From an uncultured Anderseniella sp. (GTDB taxonomy: Bacteria > Pseudomonadota > Alphaproteobacteria > Rhizobiales > Aestuariivirgaceae), in contig CANKYU010000006.1 of assembly GCA_947488295.1 (NCBI GenBank), positions 248,001 to 312,000 of the forward strand: a DNA stretch of 64,000 nucleotides, read 5' to 3'. This document shows, one piece after another, positions 43,351 to 52,127 of the stretch (position 1 is the first letter of the stretch; each line of letters opens with the position of its first letter). The position numbers and the translations under genes are program-made. The notes below the pieces were generated by a model. That model saw only the letters and a program-made list of their open reading frames with translations. It had not been told where the DNA came from and did not search any database.

Positions 43351-43756
43351 TGGTCGCAGAGATGCGGGCTTGCCCGGTCCGGAATCCCGCTGCCATATCA
43401 TGCATGTAGCCGGATTATGTTTTACGGCTAAATCAACCTTCAGGTCTTGCCGATAAGGGCACATTTCGGCCTGCCGCAGTTGAAGGTCGCACGGATGTTC
43501 TGTTTTGTCGGGAGTGTTGATAATTACGCACTTGAATATGGCGCTGTCCACAGCCATTTACCAACAGACATCGACGGTACTGCAAGCATGTTACGAATCG
43601 TGCCTAAGTAACGTCAGTATTTGCTGGAAAGCGGCGTATCCGGTGCAACTGCGGGCAATCAACTAGTCCGGTAGCGTTGGTTCAGCGTTTAAAACCCCAG
43701 CACATGATAAAAAAGGCCCCTCTCGGCCGCTTCGGGTTCCACCGAAAGGATATTGA
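43351..43756 (+). promoter_or_regulatory. upstream region of lon, with a possible heat-shock-type promoter
   Basis: A 406-base non-coding stretch. CTTGAA at 43531-43536 and CCATTT at 43554-43559 are 17 bases apart, which resembles the RpoH pattern CTTGAAA-N11-17-CCCATNT but is not perfect. A weak hairpin-forming stretch CGGCCGCTTCGG lies close to the lon start. The heat-shock expectation for lon supports the call, but the match is modest and the leader would be long. Confidence 0.3.
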
Positions 43757-46183
43757 ATGACTAAAAAGAAAACAGCCGCGATCGAGGACGTTTTTGCAGT
43801 CTTGCCGTTGCGCGATATAGTCGTGTTCCCGCACATGATCGTGCCCCTGTTTGTCGGGCGCGAGAAATCGATTGCGGCGCTTGAAGAAGTGATGCGCGAG
43901 GACAAGCGCATTTTGCTGGTTGCGCAGAAAAACGCATCCGATGACGATCCAAGCTCTGATCAGATGTACGAAGTGGGCACAATCGGCTCAATTCTGCAGT
44001 TACTGAAACTGCCCGATGGCACGGTCAAGGTTCTGGTTGAAGGTCTGGAGCGAGCGCAGATCGTGTCATACACGGACCGTACGGATTTCTTTGAAGCCAA
44101 GGCCAGCACGATTGATGGTTCCGACGCTGATGGCGGGGAAACCGAGGCGCTTGCGCGAACCGCTGTCACGCAGTTTGAAAGCTACGTGAAGCTGAACAAG
44201 AAAGTGCCGCAGGAAGCAGTGTCATCGATCACCCAGATCGACGACTATGCCAAGCTCGCAGACAGTATTGCGGCTCACCTGGCAATCAAGATTTCCGAAA
44301 AACAGGAGTTGCTGGAAACCGCATCCGTCGCCCGTCGCCTTGAAAAGGTGTACGGCCTCATGGAAAGCGAGATTTCGGTGCTGCAGGTTGAAAAGCGCAT
44401 TCGCTCCAGGGTCAAGCGCCAGATGGAGAAGACCCAGCGCGAATACTATCTCAACGAACAGATGAAGGCGATCCAGAAGGAACTCGGTGATGGCGATGAC
44501 CATGACGAGATGGCCGAACTGGAGCAGCGCATCACCAAGACCAAATTGTCCAAGGAAGCCCGTGAAAAGGCAAACGCGGAAATGAAGAAGCTCAAGCAGA
44601 TGTCTCCGATGTCTGCGGAAGCCACGGTTGTGCGCAATTATCTGGACTGGTTGCTGTCCATACCTTGGGGCAAGAAGTCCCGTGTGAAAAACGATCTCGC
44701 CAAGGCTGAGGCGGTGCTTGAGTCCGATCATTACGGTCTGGAGAAGGTCAAGGAACGCATCGTGGAATATCTTGCGGTGCAGGCGCGTGCCAATAAGCTG
44801 CGCGGGCCTATTCTTTGCCTGGTCGGTCCTCCCGGCGTCGGTAAGACATCGCTGGCCAAGTCGATCGCCAAGGCGACCGGCCGCGAATATGTCCGCATGT
44901 CGCTCGGTGGTGTTCGCGATGAAGCGGAAATCCGCGGTCATCGGCGCACCTATATCGGGTCGATGCCTGGCAAGGTCATCCAGTCCATGAAGAAGGCCAA
45001 GAAGTCCAATCCGCTTTTCCTGCTCGACGAGATCGACAAGATGGGCATGGATTTCCGCGGTGATCCGTCGTCTGCCTTGCTGGAAGTTCTCGATCCCGAA
45101 CAGAATTCGACGTTCATGGATCATTACCTGGAGGTTGAATACGATCTGTCGAATGTGATGTTCGTGACCACGGCAAACTCGCTGAACATTCCTGGCCCGT
45201 TGATGGACCGCATGGAAATCATTCGCATTGCCGGTTACACCGAAGACGAGAAATTCGAGATCGCCCGCCGGCACCTGTTGTCGAAAGCGCTGGAGAACCA
45301 CGGTCTCGACAAGACCGAGTTCGAACTCACCGACGACGGGTTGACAGAAGTCGTGCGCCGCTACACCCGCGAGGCAGGTGTGCGTAACCTGGAACGCGAA
45401 CTGAACACGCTGTGCCGCAAGGCGGTGAAGGAAATCGTGCTCGCCAAGGGTGCCAAGAAGAAGGTGAAGGTCACAGCCAAGAACATGGCCGACTTCCTGG
45501 GCGTGCAGAAATACCGTTATGGCATGGCGGAAATGGAAGATCAGGTCGGCGTCGTTACCGGGCTTGCATGGACCGAAGTGGGCGGCGAGTTGCTGACCAT
45601 TGAGGCTGTGATGATGCCGGGCAAGGGCAAGATGACCGTGACCGGCAATCTGCGTGATGTCATGAAGGAGTCGATTTCGGCCGCATCGTCTTATGTGCGC
45701 TCACGGTCGACCGAAATTGGTGTCAAGCCACCTGTGTTCGACAAGAAGGACATTCACGTGCACGTGCCGGAAGGGGCAACGCCGAAAGACGGGCCGTCTG
45801 CCGGTGTCGCCATGGTGACCGCCATCACGTCTGTCCTGACCGGTATTCCAATCAGGCGGGAAGTGGCGATGACAGGTGAAATAACACTACGTGGCCGGGT
45901 CTTGCCGATCGGAGGGCTCAAGGAAAAGCTGCTCGCGGCGTTGCGCGGCGGTATTACCAAGGTGCTTATCCCGGAAGAGAATGCCAAGGACCTGGCTGAC
46001 ATTCCGGATAATGTGAAGAACGGCCTGGAAATCGTGCCGGTCTCACATGCCGACGAAGTGTTGAAGCATGCCCTTGTTTCGGCACCAGAAGCCATCGAGT
46101 GGGACGAGGCGGCTGAAGAGGCCGCTGCCAAGGCCGCCGCCGATGCAGCAAAGGCAGCCGGGGAAAGTGTGACCGCTCACTGA
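43757..46183 (+). CDS. lon: ATP-dependent Lon protease
   Basis: An 808-residue Lon. An N-terminal substrate domain (VLPLRDIVVFPHMIVPLFVGREKSI) is followed by a coiled linker, the AAA+ domain (Walker A GPPGVGKTS around residue 357, Walker B PLFLLDEIDKMG) and the serine protease domain with PKDGPSAGVAM (catalytic S681) and the lysine of the dyad in the following TGEITLRGRVLPIGGLKEKLLAA. The C-terminus is alanine-rich (EAAAKAAADAAKAAG). It degrades damaged and regulatory proteins. It is followed by a terminator and hupB. Confidence 0.98.
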   Translation: MTKKKTAAIEDVFAVLPLRDIVVFPHMIVPLFVGREKSIAALEEVMREDKRILLVAQKNASDDDPSSDQMYEVGTIGSILQLLKLPDGTVKVLVEGLERAQIVSYTDRTDFFEAKASTIDGSDADGGETEALARTAVTQFESYVKLNKKVPQEAVSSITQIDDYAKLADSIAAHLAIKISEKQELLETASVARRLEKVYGLMESEISVLQVEKRIRSRVKRQMEKTQREYYLNEQMKAIQKELGDGDDHDEMAELEQRITKTKLSKEAREKANAEMKKLKQMSPMSAEATVVRNYLDWLLSIPWGKKSRVKNDLAKAEAVLESDHYGLEKVKERIVEYLAVQARANKLRGPILCLVGPPGVGKTSLAKSIAKATGREYVRMSLGGVRDEAEIRGHRRTYIGSMPGKVIQSMKKAKKSNPLFLLDEIDKMGMDFRGDPSSALLEVLDPEQNSTFMDHYLEVEYDLSNVMFVTTANSLNIPGPLMDRMEIIRIAGYTEDEKFEIARRHLLSKALENHGLDKTEFELTDDGLTEVVRRYTREAGVRNLERELNTLCRKAVKEIVLAKGAKKKVKVTAKNMADFLGVQKYRYGMAEMEDQVGVVTGLAWTEVGGELLTIEAVMMPGKGKMTVTGNLRDVMKESISAASSYVRSRSTEIGVKPPVFDKKDIHVHVPEGATPKDGPSAGVAMVTAITSVLTGIPIRREVAMTGEITLRGRVLPIGGLKEKLLAALRGGITKVLIPEENAKDLADIPDNVKNGLEIVPVSHADEVLKHALVSAPEAIEWDEAAEEAAAKAAADAAKAAGESVTAH

Positions 46184-46239
46184 CTGCCGGTTGCGGTTTT
46201 GTTTTAGCCGCGATTTTTTTGCACACCAAAGCCAAACAG

Positions 46240-46269
46240 GGCGCGATCAGAGATCTGGTCGCGCCTTTT
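46240..46269 (+). terminator. rho-independent terminator of lon
   Basis: An 11-pair stem, GGCGCGATCAG with CTGGTCGCGCC and a 4-base loop (46240-46265), followed by TTTT. It lies 57 bases past the lon stop. Confidence 0.8.
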
Positions 46270-46621
46270 GGTTGCCGGTGTCGACTCGAATTCCCGGTGG
46301 GGTTGTTGACGGGCAGCCGGGGCCGTGAACCGGTGTGGCCGGGCAGGGCGGATTGCCGGCAAAAGCGCTGACAGGTGTCCTCCAAAGCTTTTTGCAATCA
46401 ACGAGTTCCGCGAATCAAATTTGTCAAAAATGCGCAAATCCCAGTTTTTGGCCAAATCCAGCCATAAAACTGCACATCAATAAGTGCATGTAAACATGAT
46501 GGATTTTCAGGCAATTGCGCATGGCTCTTGCATTAATTGGCTGAAATCCGCGACTTTCAATACACGAGGCGTTCGTACTTGAGTATCCATTGTCGGAAAT
46601 CTGGTGAAAGGATTCATTCAC
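46270..46621 (+). promoter_or_regulatory. lon-hupB intergenic region
   Basis: About 350 bases without a gene. A symmetric TGCAC-N8-GTGCA sequence lies at 46471-46488 and may be an operator or small hairpin. The stretch before the HU start is AT-rich near 46480-46540, fitting a promoter. I cannot assign a -35/-10 pair with confidence. Confidence 0.3.
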
Positions 46622-46897
46622 ATGAACAAAAATGATCTCATCTCAAAAGTTGCTGAAGACGCCAAGCTCACCAAGGGTGAAGCAGGCGAGGCAATCGAAG
46701 CTACTCTGGCGAACATCCAGAAAGCCCTCATGCAAGGCGATGACGTACGTCTTGTTGGCTTTGGCACATTTTCAGTAGGCCAGCGTGCGGCATCTACGGG
46801 GCGCGATCCACGCACCGGCCGTGCCATCGATATTCCGGCATCCAAGAACGCCAAGTTCAAGGCTGGGAAGATCCTCAAGGAGGCTGTTAACGGCTAG
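46622..46897 (+). CDS. hupB: HU family DNA-binding protein
   Basis: A 91-residue HU subunit. The ATG at 46622 follows AAAGGATTC; the GTG at 46604 is less likely. The family body is complete: N-terminal helices (MNKNDLISKVAEDAKLTKGE), the GFGTFSVGQRAA turn and the DNA-intercalating arm with RDPRTGRAIDIPASKN. It binds and bends DNA as a dimer and packs the nucleoid. It follows lon, an order common in proteobacteria, and ends with a terminator. Confidence 0.97.
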   Translation: MNKNDLISKVAEDAKLTKGEAGEAIEATLANIQKALMQGDDVRLVGFGTFSVGQRAASTGRDPRTGRAIDIPASKNAKFKAGKILKEAVNG

Positions 46898-46948
46898 ACC
46901 CTAACAACTTCCGGCCGCGGCCCCATCAGGGGTTGCAGGCATACATCA

Positions 46949-46990
46949 GGCCCTGCGTGCTCTTCAGAAAAGACGCAGGGCCAAATTTAT
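46949..46990 (+). terminator. rho-independent terminator of hupB
   Basis: GGCCCTGCGT and ACGCAGGGCC pair perfectly (46949-46958 and 46973-46982) around a 14-base loop, followed by an AAATTTATTT tract. It closes the HU transcript before tRNA-Val. Confidence 0.8.
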
Positions 46991-47048
46991 TTGAAACGGC
47001 GCTTGCTCTAACGGGCACAGAGCGCTAATACATCGCTCAGATTAGTGG

Positions 47049-47124
47049 GGGCGATTAGCTCAGTTGGTAGAGCATCTCGTTTACACCGAGAGGGTCGGCA
47101 GTTCGAGCCTGTCATCGCCCACCA
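47049..47124 (+). tRNA. tRNA-Val (anticodon TAC)
   Basis: The acceptor stem GGGCGAT pairs with ATCGCCC, the discriminator A is followed by encoded CCA, and the anticodon loop TTTACAC is closed by TCTCG/CGAGA. It is 76 bases long and reads GUA and other valine codons. It lies 29 bases upstream of the mscS start. Confidence 0.96.
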
Positions 47125-47152
47125 TCCCACCGGTCAGAAGGTAGCAAAGTCC

Positions 47153-48484
47153 ATGCTTTCAATTGAAGAGTTGAAGGCCCACGGGCTTGAGATCCTCGAC
47201 AAGATTGCCGGATGGGCGACATCTCCCCAGTTCTATGCGCAGATAGGTGCGGTTGCGGTTGCGGTGCTTGTTGCGCGTCTCGTTGCCTCGCAACTTCGAA
47301 AGCGCGTGCCCGTAATGCGCGAACCGGTGGCCGATGATCACAGGTTTGCCCGCTGGCTGAATTTTGCCCATTCATTGCGCGATCTGTTGTTTCCTGTCCT
47401 GGCGGTCCTGTTCCTTGCTGTCGCCATACAGGTCTGCCTGGCGACCGTTGGCAGCGCCTGGCTGGTGCGGATTGCCCAGTCGGTTGGTGTCGTCGGTGTC
47501 ATGTATGCTGCCATCAACCGCTTTATCTCTCATCCGCTGGTGCGCACCGCAGCCATCTATGTCGGTATTCCAATCGCCACCCTGCAGGTGTTTGGCTGGT
47601 GGGACGAGACCGTCGCCTTCCTCGACGGTGTGTCTCTTGAAGTCGGCAATATTCGCATCTCGCTTTATTTTCTGGCCAAGGCGGCCGTGTTCGGCGGCTT
47701 GTTGTTCTGGCTGGGCCGGTTGTCGACAACGGCCGGACAAAAGGCGATCCGCAACCAGAAGGACCTCGACAAGGCGACCAGGGAACTGTTCGCCAAGCTG
47801 TTCGAGATCGTATTGTTCATTGTTGTCTTCATCCTGCTGCTGCAGATCCTCGGGCTGGATCTGACAGCGCTGACCGTGTTTGGCGGCGCACTGGGTGTCG
47901 GACTTGGCTTCGGGCTGCAGCAGATCGCGTCGAACTTCATTTCAGGCATCATCATCTTGCTGGAGCGCTCGCTCGGTGTCGGCGACTATATCGAAATGGA
48001 AGACGGCAAGGCCGGCATTTTGAAAGAGCTGAACATGCGCTCTTCGACGCTGGAGACCTTCGACGGCAAGGAAATCATGGTGCCGAACGAAAAGTTCATT
48101 ACCACGAGTTTCGTCAACTGGACCCGTGATGATCCGCGCCAGCGCTTCGAGGTGGAATTTTCGGTGGCTTATGATACCGACCTTCACGAGGTCATGCGGC
48201 TGATCAATGAAGCCGTGTCTAAGCACAAGTCGGTGCTCAGCGACCCGGAACCGCCGGATACCGAATTGCGCGGCTTCGGTGATTCAGGTGTCGACCTGGC
48301 TGTTGAATTCTGGTCAAAGGGTCTCGACGACGGCAAGAACAAGTTCACCGCCGACATTCTGCTGGTCATCTGGGACACCCTTAAAGCCAACAATATCTCC
48401 ATTCCGTTCCCGCAGCGCGAGGTTCGCGTGCTTGGTGATGCGCCGAAACTGGCCATCAAGCGCAAGAAGCCCGGCGACGCATAA
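47153..48484 (+). CDS. MscS family mechanosensitive channel
   Basis: A 443-residue channel of the MscS superfamily. The start at 47153 (MLSIEELKAHG) follows AGAAGG; the frame is open upstream only through the tRNA gene. Four N-terminal hydrophobic segments precede the pore helix GGALGVGLGFGLQQIASNFISGIIILLERSLGVGDYIEM, where the glycine- and alanine-rich helix matches TM3 of MscS. The C-terminal beta and alpha-beta domains follow (FVNWTRDDPRQRFEVEFSVAYDTD). It opens under membrane tension to release solutes. It probably shares transcription with tRNA-Val. Confidence 0.92.
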   Translation: MLSIEELKAHGLEILDKIAGWATSPQFYAQIGAVAVAVLVARLVASQLRKRVPVMREPVADDHRFARWLNFAHSLRDLLFPVLAVLFLAVAIQVCLATVGSAWLVRIAQSVGVVGVMYAAINRFISHPLVRTAAIYVGIPIATLQVFGWWDETVAFLDGVSLEVGNIRISLYFLAKAAVFGGLLFWLGRLSTTAGQKAIRNQKDLDKATRELFAKLFEIVLFIVVFILLLQILGLDLTALTVFGGALGVGLGFGLQQIASNFISGIIILLERSLGVGDYIEMEDGKAGILKELNMRSSTLETFDGKEIMVPNEKFITTSFVNWTRDDPRQRFEVEFSVAYDTDLHEVMRLINEAVSKHKSVLSDPEPPDTELRGFGDSGVDLAVEFWSKGLDDGKNKFTADILLVIWDTLKANNISIPFPQREVRVLGDAPKLAIKRKKPGDA

Positions 48485-48608
48485 CCCAATTTCTTTTCGG
48501 GTGAGGTCCATATTTGACCGATGGCCGCTTGACTTGCGACAGCGAACTGAGTAATCCACCCCAACCAACGCAAACCATCTGGCCAAGGCCCGGTTTGCCT
48601 TACATCGC

Positions 48609-48685
48609 GCGGGTGTAGCTCAGTTGGTTAGAGTGCCGGCCTGTCACGCCGGAGGTCGCGGGTTCGAGCCCCGTCACTCGCGCCA
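48609..48685 (+). tRNA. tRNA-Asp (anticodon GTC)
   Basis: The acceptor stem GCGGGTG pairs with CACTCGC (one G-U), the discriminator G is followed by encoded CCA, and the anticodon loop CTGTCAC is closed by CCGGC/GCCGG. It is 77 bases long and reads GAC/GAU. Its 3' end and following T-run (48672-48692) recur at 49645-49665. Confidence 0.96.
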
Positions 48686-48752
48686 TTTTTTCCAACGTAT
48701 ATACGGATGCTGTTTCCGGTTCGGTCAGTGGCGCTCTATACAGGTCCAGACC

Positions 48753-49436
48753 CTAATTGACGCGCGGCGTGTAGCTGCGGTGTTCAATGTTCAGAAGCAC
48801 CTTCCATGTCTCGTCGAACGGGTGCACCGCATCGGTTGGGACCTGCGATTGTGGCCCACCGCGCACCAGTGGTTTGCCGGCATTGGCCCACTCAAAGATC
48901 GAGCCTTCCAGATTGCTGACATTGGAGTAGCCTTTTCGGCGCAGTTTCTCGGTCTCGCGCGAGGATCGGTAGCCCACCGAACAGTACAGCACGACCGGTC
49001 GCTGCGCGCCGGCCTCTCTCACCAGGCGCTCCAGCTTGCTGCCCTGGGCGTGCACAGCGCCAGGCAGGTGACTGACAGCGTATTCTTCAGCGTCACGGAC
49101 GTCGATCACAAGCGGCGGGAGTGACTGTGTTTCAAGGTTCTTTTCAAGGCCCGATATTGATACCTGTGGTGCATCAGGGAATTCGGTGCGCACCAGCTCT
49201 TTGGTCTCGTTCCAGTCCATCGCCCGCGCCGTGCCTGGCGTGGTCACGGTCGCAAAGATAGCGAACAACGCAGTGGCGACGACCGCCGCAACGAAACGGT
49301 TCAGGCACCGGTAGATTGCAAGGCGTTCAGGCGACCGGCCGGATCTGTCGGCCAGCGAACAGGATAGTGCAAGTTCAGGATTTCTGGAATTCGCGTCTGC
49401 AGGTCCTTCGCACTGACTGCGGATATCTCCAGACAT
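48753..49436 (-). CDS. rhodanese-like protein, membrane-anchored
   Basis: A 227-residue protein. The start at 49436 is chosen because AAGGA lies 9 bases before it; a GTG at 49457 is also open. About 50 polar residues precede a hydrophobic segment (FVAAVVATALFAIFATVTTPG), a signal anchor. The rhodanese domain holds VVLYCSVGYRSS, with the active-site cysteine in the CxxGYR loop. It may carry sulfur or act as a phosphatase-like sulfur transferase at the periplasmic face. It sits between tRNA-Asp and a copy of the tRNA's 3' end. Confidence 0.85.
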   Translation of the reverse strand: MSGDIRSQCEGPADANSRNPELALSCSLADRSGRSPERLAIYRCLNRFVAAVVATALFAIFATVTTPGTARAMDWNETKELVRTEFPDAPQVSISGLEKNLETQSLPPLVIDVRDAEEYAVSHLPGAVHAQGSKLERLVREAGAQRPVVLYCSVGYRSSRETEKLRRKGYSNVSNLEGSIFEWANAGKPLVRGGPQSQVPTDAVHPFDETWKVLLNIEHRSYTPRVN

Positions 49437-49970
49437 TTGTATGAATCCTTGTTTCACCTGTGAAACGATGACAATCGACTACCATCTGCAGTCTGGATGG
49501 TAATCGCAGCCGGCAGCTGAAGTGAAGTGGAATTCTTGACAGATCACAGCCATGTGTGACGCTCGTGACCCAAGGTGTGCACCGTGAATATGCGGGCGTT
49601 CGGCAGCTTCGGCTCTGTCATATCGGGTATCGCAGGCCTGGGCTCGTCACCCGCGCCATTTTTTCACTACCTTAACTGACCACATGATCAGGGTTTGTCG
49701 GTACTGCTTCAGGCAGGTCCGGCGTACGTTCAAGCCTGGTCCATCAAACGAAACCGGCCCCGCCCGCGATTTGCGGCCCCGTCTTCAACCCTGATTTTTC
49801 CAGACATTGGATATCGGTTCCGAAGGCCACCAGTATAGCGTGTATACGGATAAACAAAAAGCTGACAAAAGGTAAGGTCTTCCGACTCCCTCATTTGTTC
49901 AGCACGCGCACTAGTTGCTAGTTTACGTTACGTTCGCCCGGTACATTGCTTATGCGGGAGCGATTTACGT
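49437..49970 (+). other. rhodanese-FkbM intergenic region with tRNA-Asp 3' copy
   Basis: About 530 bases without a convincing gene. Bases 49645-49665 match the tRNA-Asp 3' end and T-run (48672-48692) at 20 of 21 positions; the one change is T to C. A few short open frames exist, the longest about 24 codons, none with a ribosome-binding site I trust. The last 60 bases probably contain the FkbM promoter. Confidence 0.45.
49645..49665. repeat. duplicate of the tRNA-Asp 3' end (attachment-site-like)
   Basis: Twenty-one bases matching the 3' end of tRNA-Asp and its downstream T-run at 48672-48692, 20 identical. The two copies are 973 bp apart and enclose the rhodanese gene. Integrated elements often leave such duplications of a tRNA 3' end. 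No integrase gene lies between them, so it could also be an old remnant. Confidence 0.45.
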
Positions 49971-50846
49971 ATGCAATGTTGTGAGCGAAAGACGAGGTTG
50001 ATCGAAAGCCGGTATGGTCCCCTGGAGGTGTATGACAATGACCATATTACAGGTCACTTCACCTCTTATGGCGGGCATGCCAGGCCACAGCTGGCGATGC
50101 TGCTCAGCCTGTTGAGAAAGGGCGATGTGGTCATTGATGCGGGCGCGCACATTGGCTCCTTTGCCGTTCCGATAGCTAATGCCATCGGGCCGTCAGGAAA
50201 ACTGATTGCGGTCGAGGCAAATCCGCATACCCACGCGATCCTGTCACGTAATTTGGAACGGCACGGAATTGACGCGAACGCCTATAACAATGGCATCAGC
50301 GATCAAACAGGCGAAAGACTGTTCATCCACATCAACAGGGGTGAAAACAGCGGCGCCGACAGCCTTGTCCAGAATGCTGCCGGTCCGGCAGTCGAAACAA
50401 TCACCATCGACGAAATCGCCGGTTGCCCGATTGACTTTATCAAGATCGATGTCGAGGGAATGGAATTTGAGGCGCTCAAGTCGGCGCGGCGGACGATTGA
50501 TGATTCCAGGCCCATCATTTTTTTGGAGTATTCCCGTCGTCGCCAGCGGCAACGCGGCGTGTCGCCAGAAGATTTCAGCTCTTTTGTGCGGGCTATCGAT
50601 TACCGGGTTCTTGTAAACCTTTGTCCCGGCCAGGCCGCCAATGATCGATTTGAGATTGCAGAGTTGGCTGACATTGGTGACCTTTCGTCAATGTCAGACC
50701 TTGTGCTGATCCCTGCTGACAGTAAACGGATGCCTGCGAATATCGTCCCCGCGTCGTCCCCGAAGATGCGGCGGTATCTGCTGAAGCAGCAACTGCGTGA
50801 CCTTAGCGGGATCCCGAAACGGATCATAAAAAATTATTTGCGCTGA
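49971..50846 (+). CDS. FkbM family methyltransferase
   Basis: A 291-residue SAM-dependent methyltransferase. The start follows GGGAG by 10 bases. DAGAHIGSFAVPIANAIGPSGKLIAVEANPHTH is the SAM-binding region (GxG loop and acidic ribose contact), and FIKIDVEGMEFEAL is the FkbM-domain motif IDVEG. Such enzymes methylate hydroxyls of sugars or polyketides. The sugar-glycan genes at 39-41 kb are too far away to link. Substrate unknown. Confidence 0.9.
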   Translation: MQCCERKTRLIESRYGPLEVYDNDHITGHFTSYGGHARPQLAMLLSLLRKGDVVIDAGAHIGSFAVPIANAIGPSGKLIAVEANPHTHAILSRNLERHGIDANAYNNGISDQTGERLFIHINRGENSGADSLVQNAAGPAVETITIDEIAGCPIDFIKIDVEGMEFEALKSARRTIDDSRPIIFLEYSRRRQRQRGVSPEDFSSFVRAIDYRVLVNLCPGQAANDRFEIAELADIGDLSSMSDLVLIPADSKRMPANIVPASSPKMRRYLLKQQLRDLSGIPKRIIKNYLR

Positions 50847-51023
50847 ACCGGCCTTTTTCAAATGTGTCAATGCGGATTTTGTAGGCGCAGCCGGTACAAG
50901 AACACCTGTGCCCGGAAAGTTGCGGTGTTTGCGGATACGAGAGCTTTCACTAGCGCCAATATACCGCTCCTGACCGCGCGTGAATTTGCTGCATTCGACC
51001 GGGTTTTCCGGTAAACAGGATGT

Positions 51024-51188
51024 ATGGCAGAAACTCCGGCTGACAAAACAGTTTTCCACCATATACTGAAGCCGGGATTCAGACTTGCGTCGCTTGTTGC
51101 ACTGCGGTACCACCCAACAGGCAATCAGAGTCGAATAGAGGGGCTGCGGTGGCTGAACGGCCATCACGCAACAGGTGCTGAACGATGA
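51024..51188 (+). CDS. candidate 54-residue ORF overlapping the nuoA start
   Basis: An unannotated frame, ATG at 51024 to TGA at 51186-51188, reading MAETPADKTVFHHILKPGF onward and ending HHATGAER. Its last four bases overlap the nuoA ATG (ATGA), the usual geometry of translationally coupled genes. AGGA is present upstream but only 4 bases away, so initiation may be weak. No family recognised. It could be a small protein, a leader that couples nuoA translation, or chance. Confidence 0.4.
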   Translation: MAETPADKTVFHHILKPGFRLASLVALRYHPTGNQSRIEGLRWLNGHHATGAER

Positions 51189-51550
51189 CGGAATTATTGC
51201 AGGACTATCTGCCGATCGTCATATTCATGGGAATATGCATCGGTCTTGGAATTGCTCTTATGGCATCGGCATTCATTATCGCCATCCGCCGGCCTGACCC
51301 TGAAAAGATGTCGGCTTACGAATGCGGGTTCGATGCGTTTGACGATGCGCGCATGAAATTCGACATCCGCTTTTATCTGGTGGCCATTCTCTTCATCATC
51401 TTCGACCTAGAAGTTGCATTCCTGTTTCCGTGGGCGATATCGCTCAAGGAAGTTGGGGTGTTCGGTTTCTGGTCCATGATGATATTCCTTGCCATCCTGA
51501 CCATCGGTTTCGTCTATGAATGGCGCAAGGGGGCCCTGGAATGGGATTGA
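51185..51550 (+). CDS. nuoA: NADH-quinone oxidoreductase subunit A
   Basis: A 121-residue complex I membrane subunit with three helices. The loop between helices 1 and 2 carries KMSAYECGFDAFDDARMKFDIRFY, including the conserved cysteine and acidic residues near the quinone chamber. The weak own ribosome-binding site (AGGTG) suggests coupling to the small upstream frame. Its stop overlaps nuoB by 10 bases. It is the first of the nuoABCDEFGHIJKLM set. Confidence 0.97.
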   Translation: MTELLQDYLPIVIFMGICIGLGIALMASAFIIAIRRPDPEKMSAYECGFDAFDDARMKFDIRFYLVAILFIIFDLEVAFLFPWAISLKEVGVFGFWSMMIFLAILTIGFVYEWRKGALEWD

Positions 51551-52110
51551 TAGACAAAAATGGCCAGCCATTGAAAGCGGCCGCTGCTGCCGCGCCTGCG
51601 GTGCTGACGCCGGAGCAGGAAGCATTTTACTCCTCCGTGAATGACCAGCTTGCCGACAAGGGCTTTCTGGTTACGACAAGTGATGACCTGATCAACTGGG
51701 CACGCACCGGTTCCTTGATGTGGATGACGTTCGGTCTGGCCTGCTGTGCGGTTGAAATGATGCAGGCGTCCATGCCGCGTTATGATGTAGAGCGCTTCGG
51801 CTTTGCTCCGCGCGCAAGCCCGCGCCAGTCCGATGTCATGATCGTGGCCGGCACTCTGACCAACAAGATGGCGCCTGCATTGCGCAAGGTCTACGACCAG
51901 ATGCCGGAGCCGCGGTACGTCATCTCCATGGGCTCATGTGCCAATGGCGGCGGTTACTATCATTACTCCTACTCGGTCGTGCGAGGCTGCGATCGGATTG
52001 TGCCGGTCGACATTTACGTCCCGGGCTGTCCGCCGACAGCAGAAGCGCTGGTATACGGGATCCTGCAACTGCAGAAGAAGATCCGCCGAACCGGCACGAT
52101 AGAACGCTAG
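51541..52110 (+). CDS. nuoB: NADH-quinone oxidoreductase subunit B
   Basis: A 189-residue subunit binding cluster N2, the last electron carrier before quinone. The four ligands are visible: the adjacent pair in LACCAVEMMQ, then SCANGGG and VPGCPPTAEAL. The start at 51541 overlaps the end of nuoA; the frame is open 21 bases further upstream, but without a ribosome-binding site. The N-terminal 45 residues, rich in alanine, vary among alphaproteobacteria. Confidence 0.97.
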   Translation: MGLIDKNGQPLKAAAAAAPAVLTPEQEAFYSSVNDQLADKGFLVTTSDDLINWARTGSLMWMTFGLACCAVEMMQASMPRYDVERFGFAPRASPRQSDVMIVAGTLTNKMAPALRKVYDQMPEPRYVISMGSCANGGGYYHYSYSVVRGCDRIVPVDIYVPGCPPTAEALVYGILQLQKKIRRTGTIER

Positions 52111-52127
52111 GGGCTGAGCGCGAAACG

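Noticed and set aside
44222..45301. 359-codon minus-strand frame antisense to lon
   Set aside because: Opposite the Lon AAA+ domain, low-complexity histidine and arginine-rich translation, no ribosome-binding site or family resemblance.
47045..47152. N-terminal extension of the MscS gene running through tRNA-Val
   Set aside because: The frame is open by chance across the tRNA gene. The channel start at 47153 has its own AGAAGG site and standard length, so translation from 47045 is not supported.
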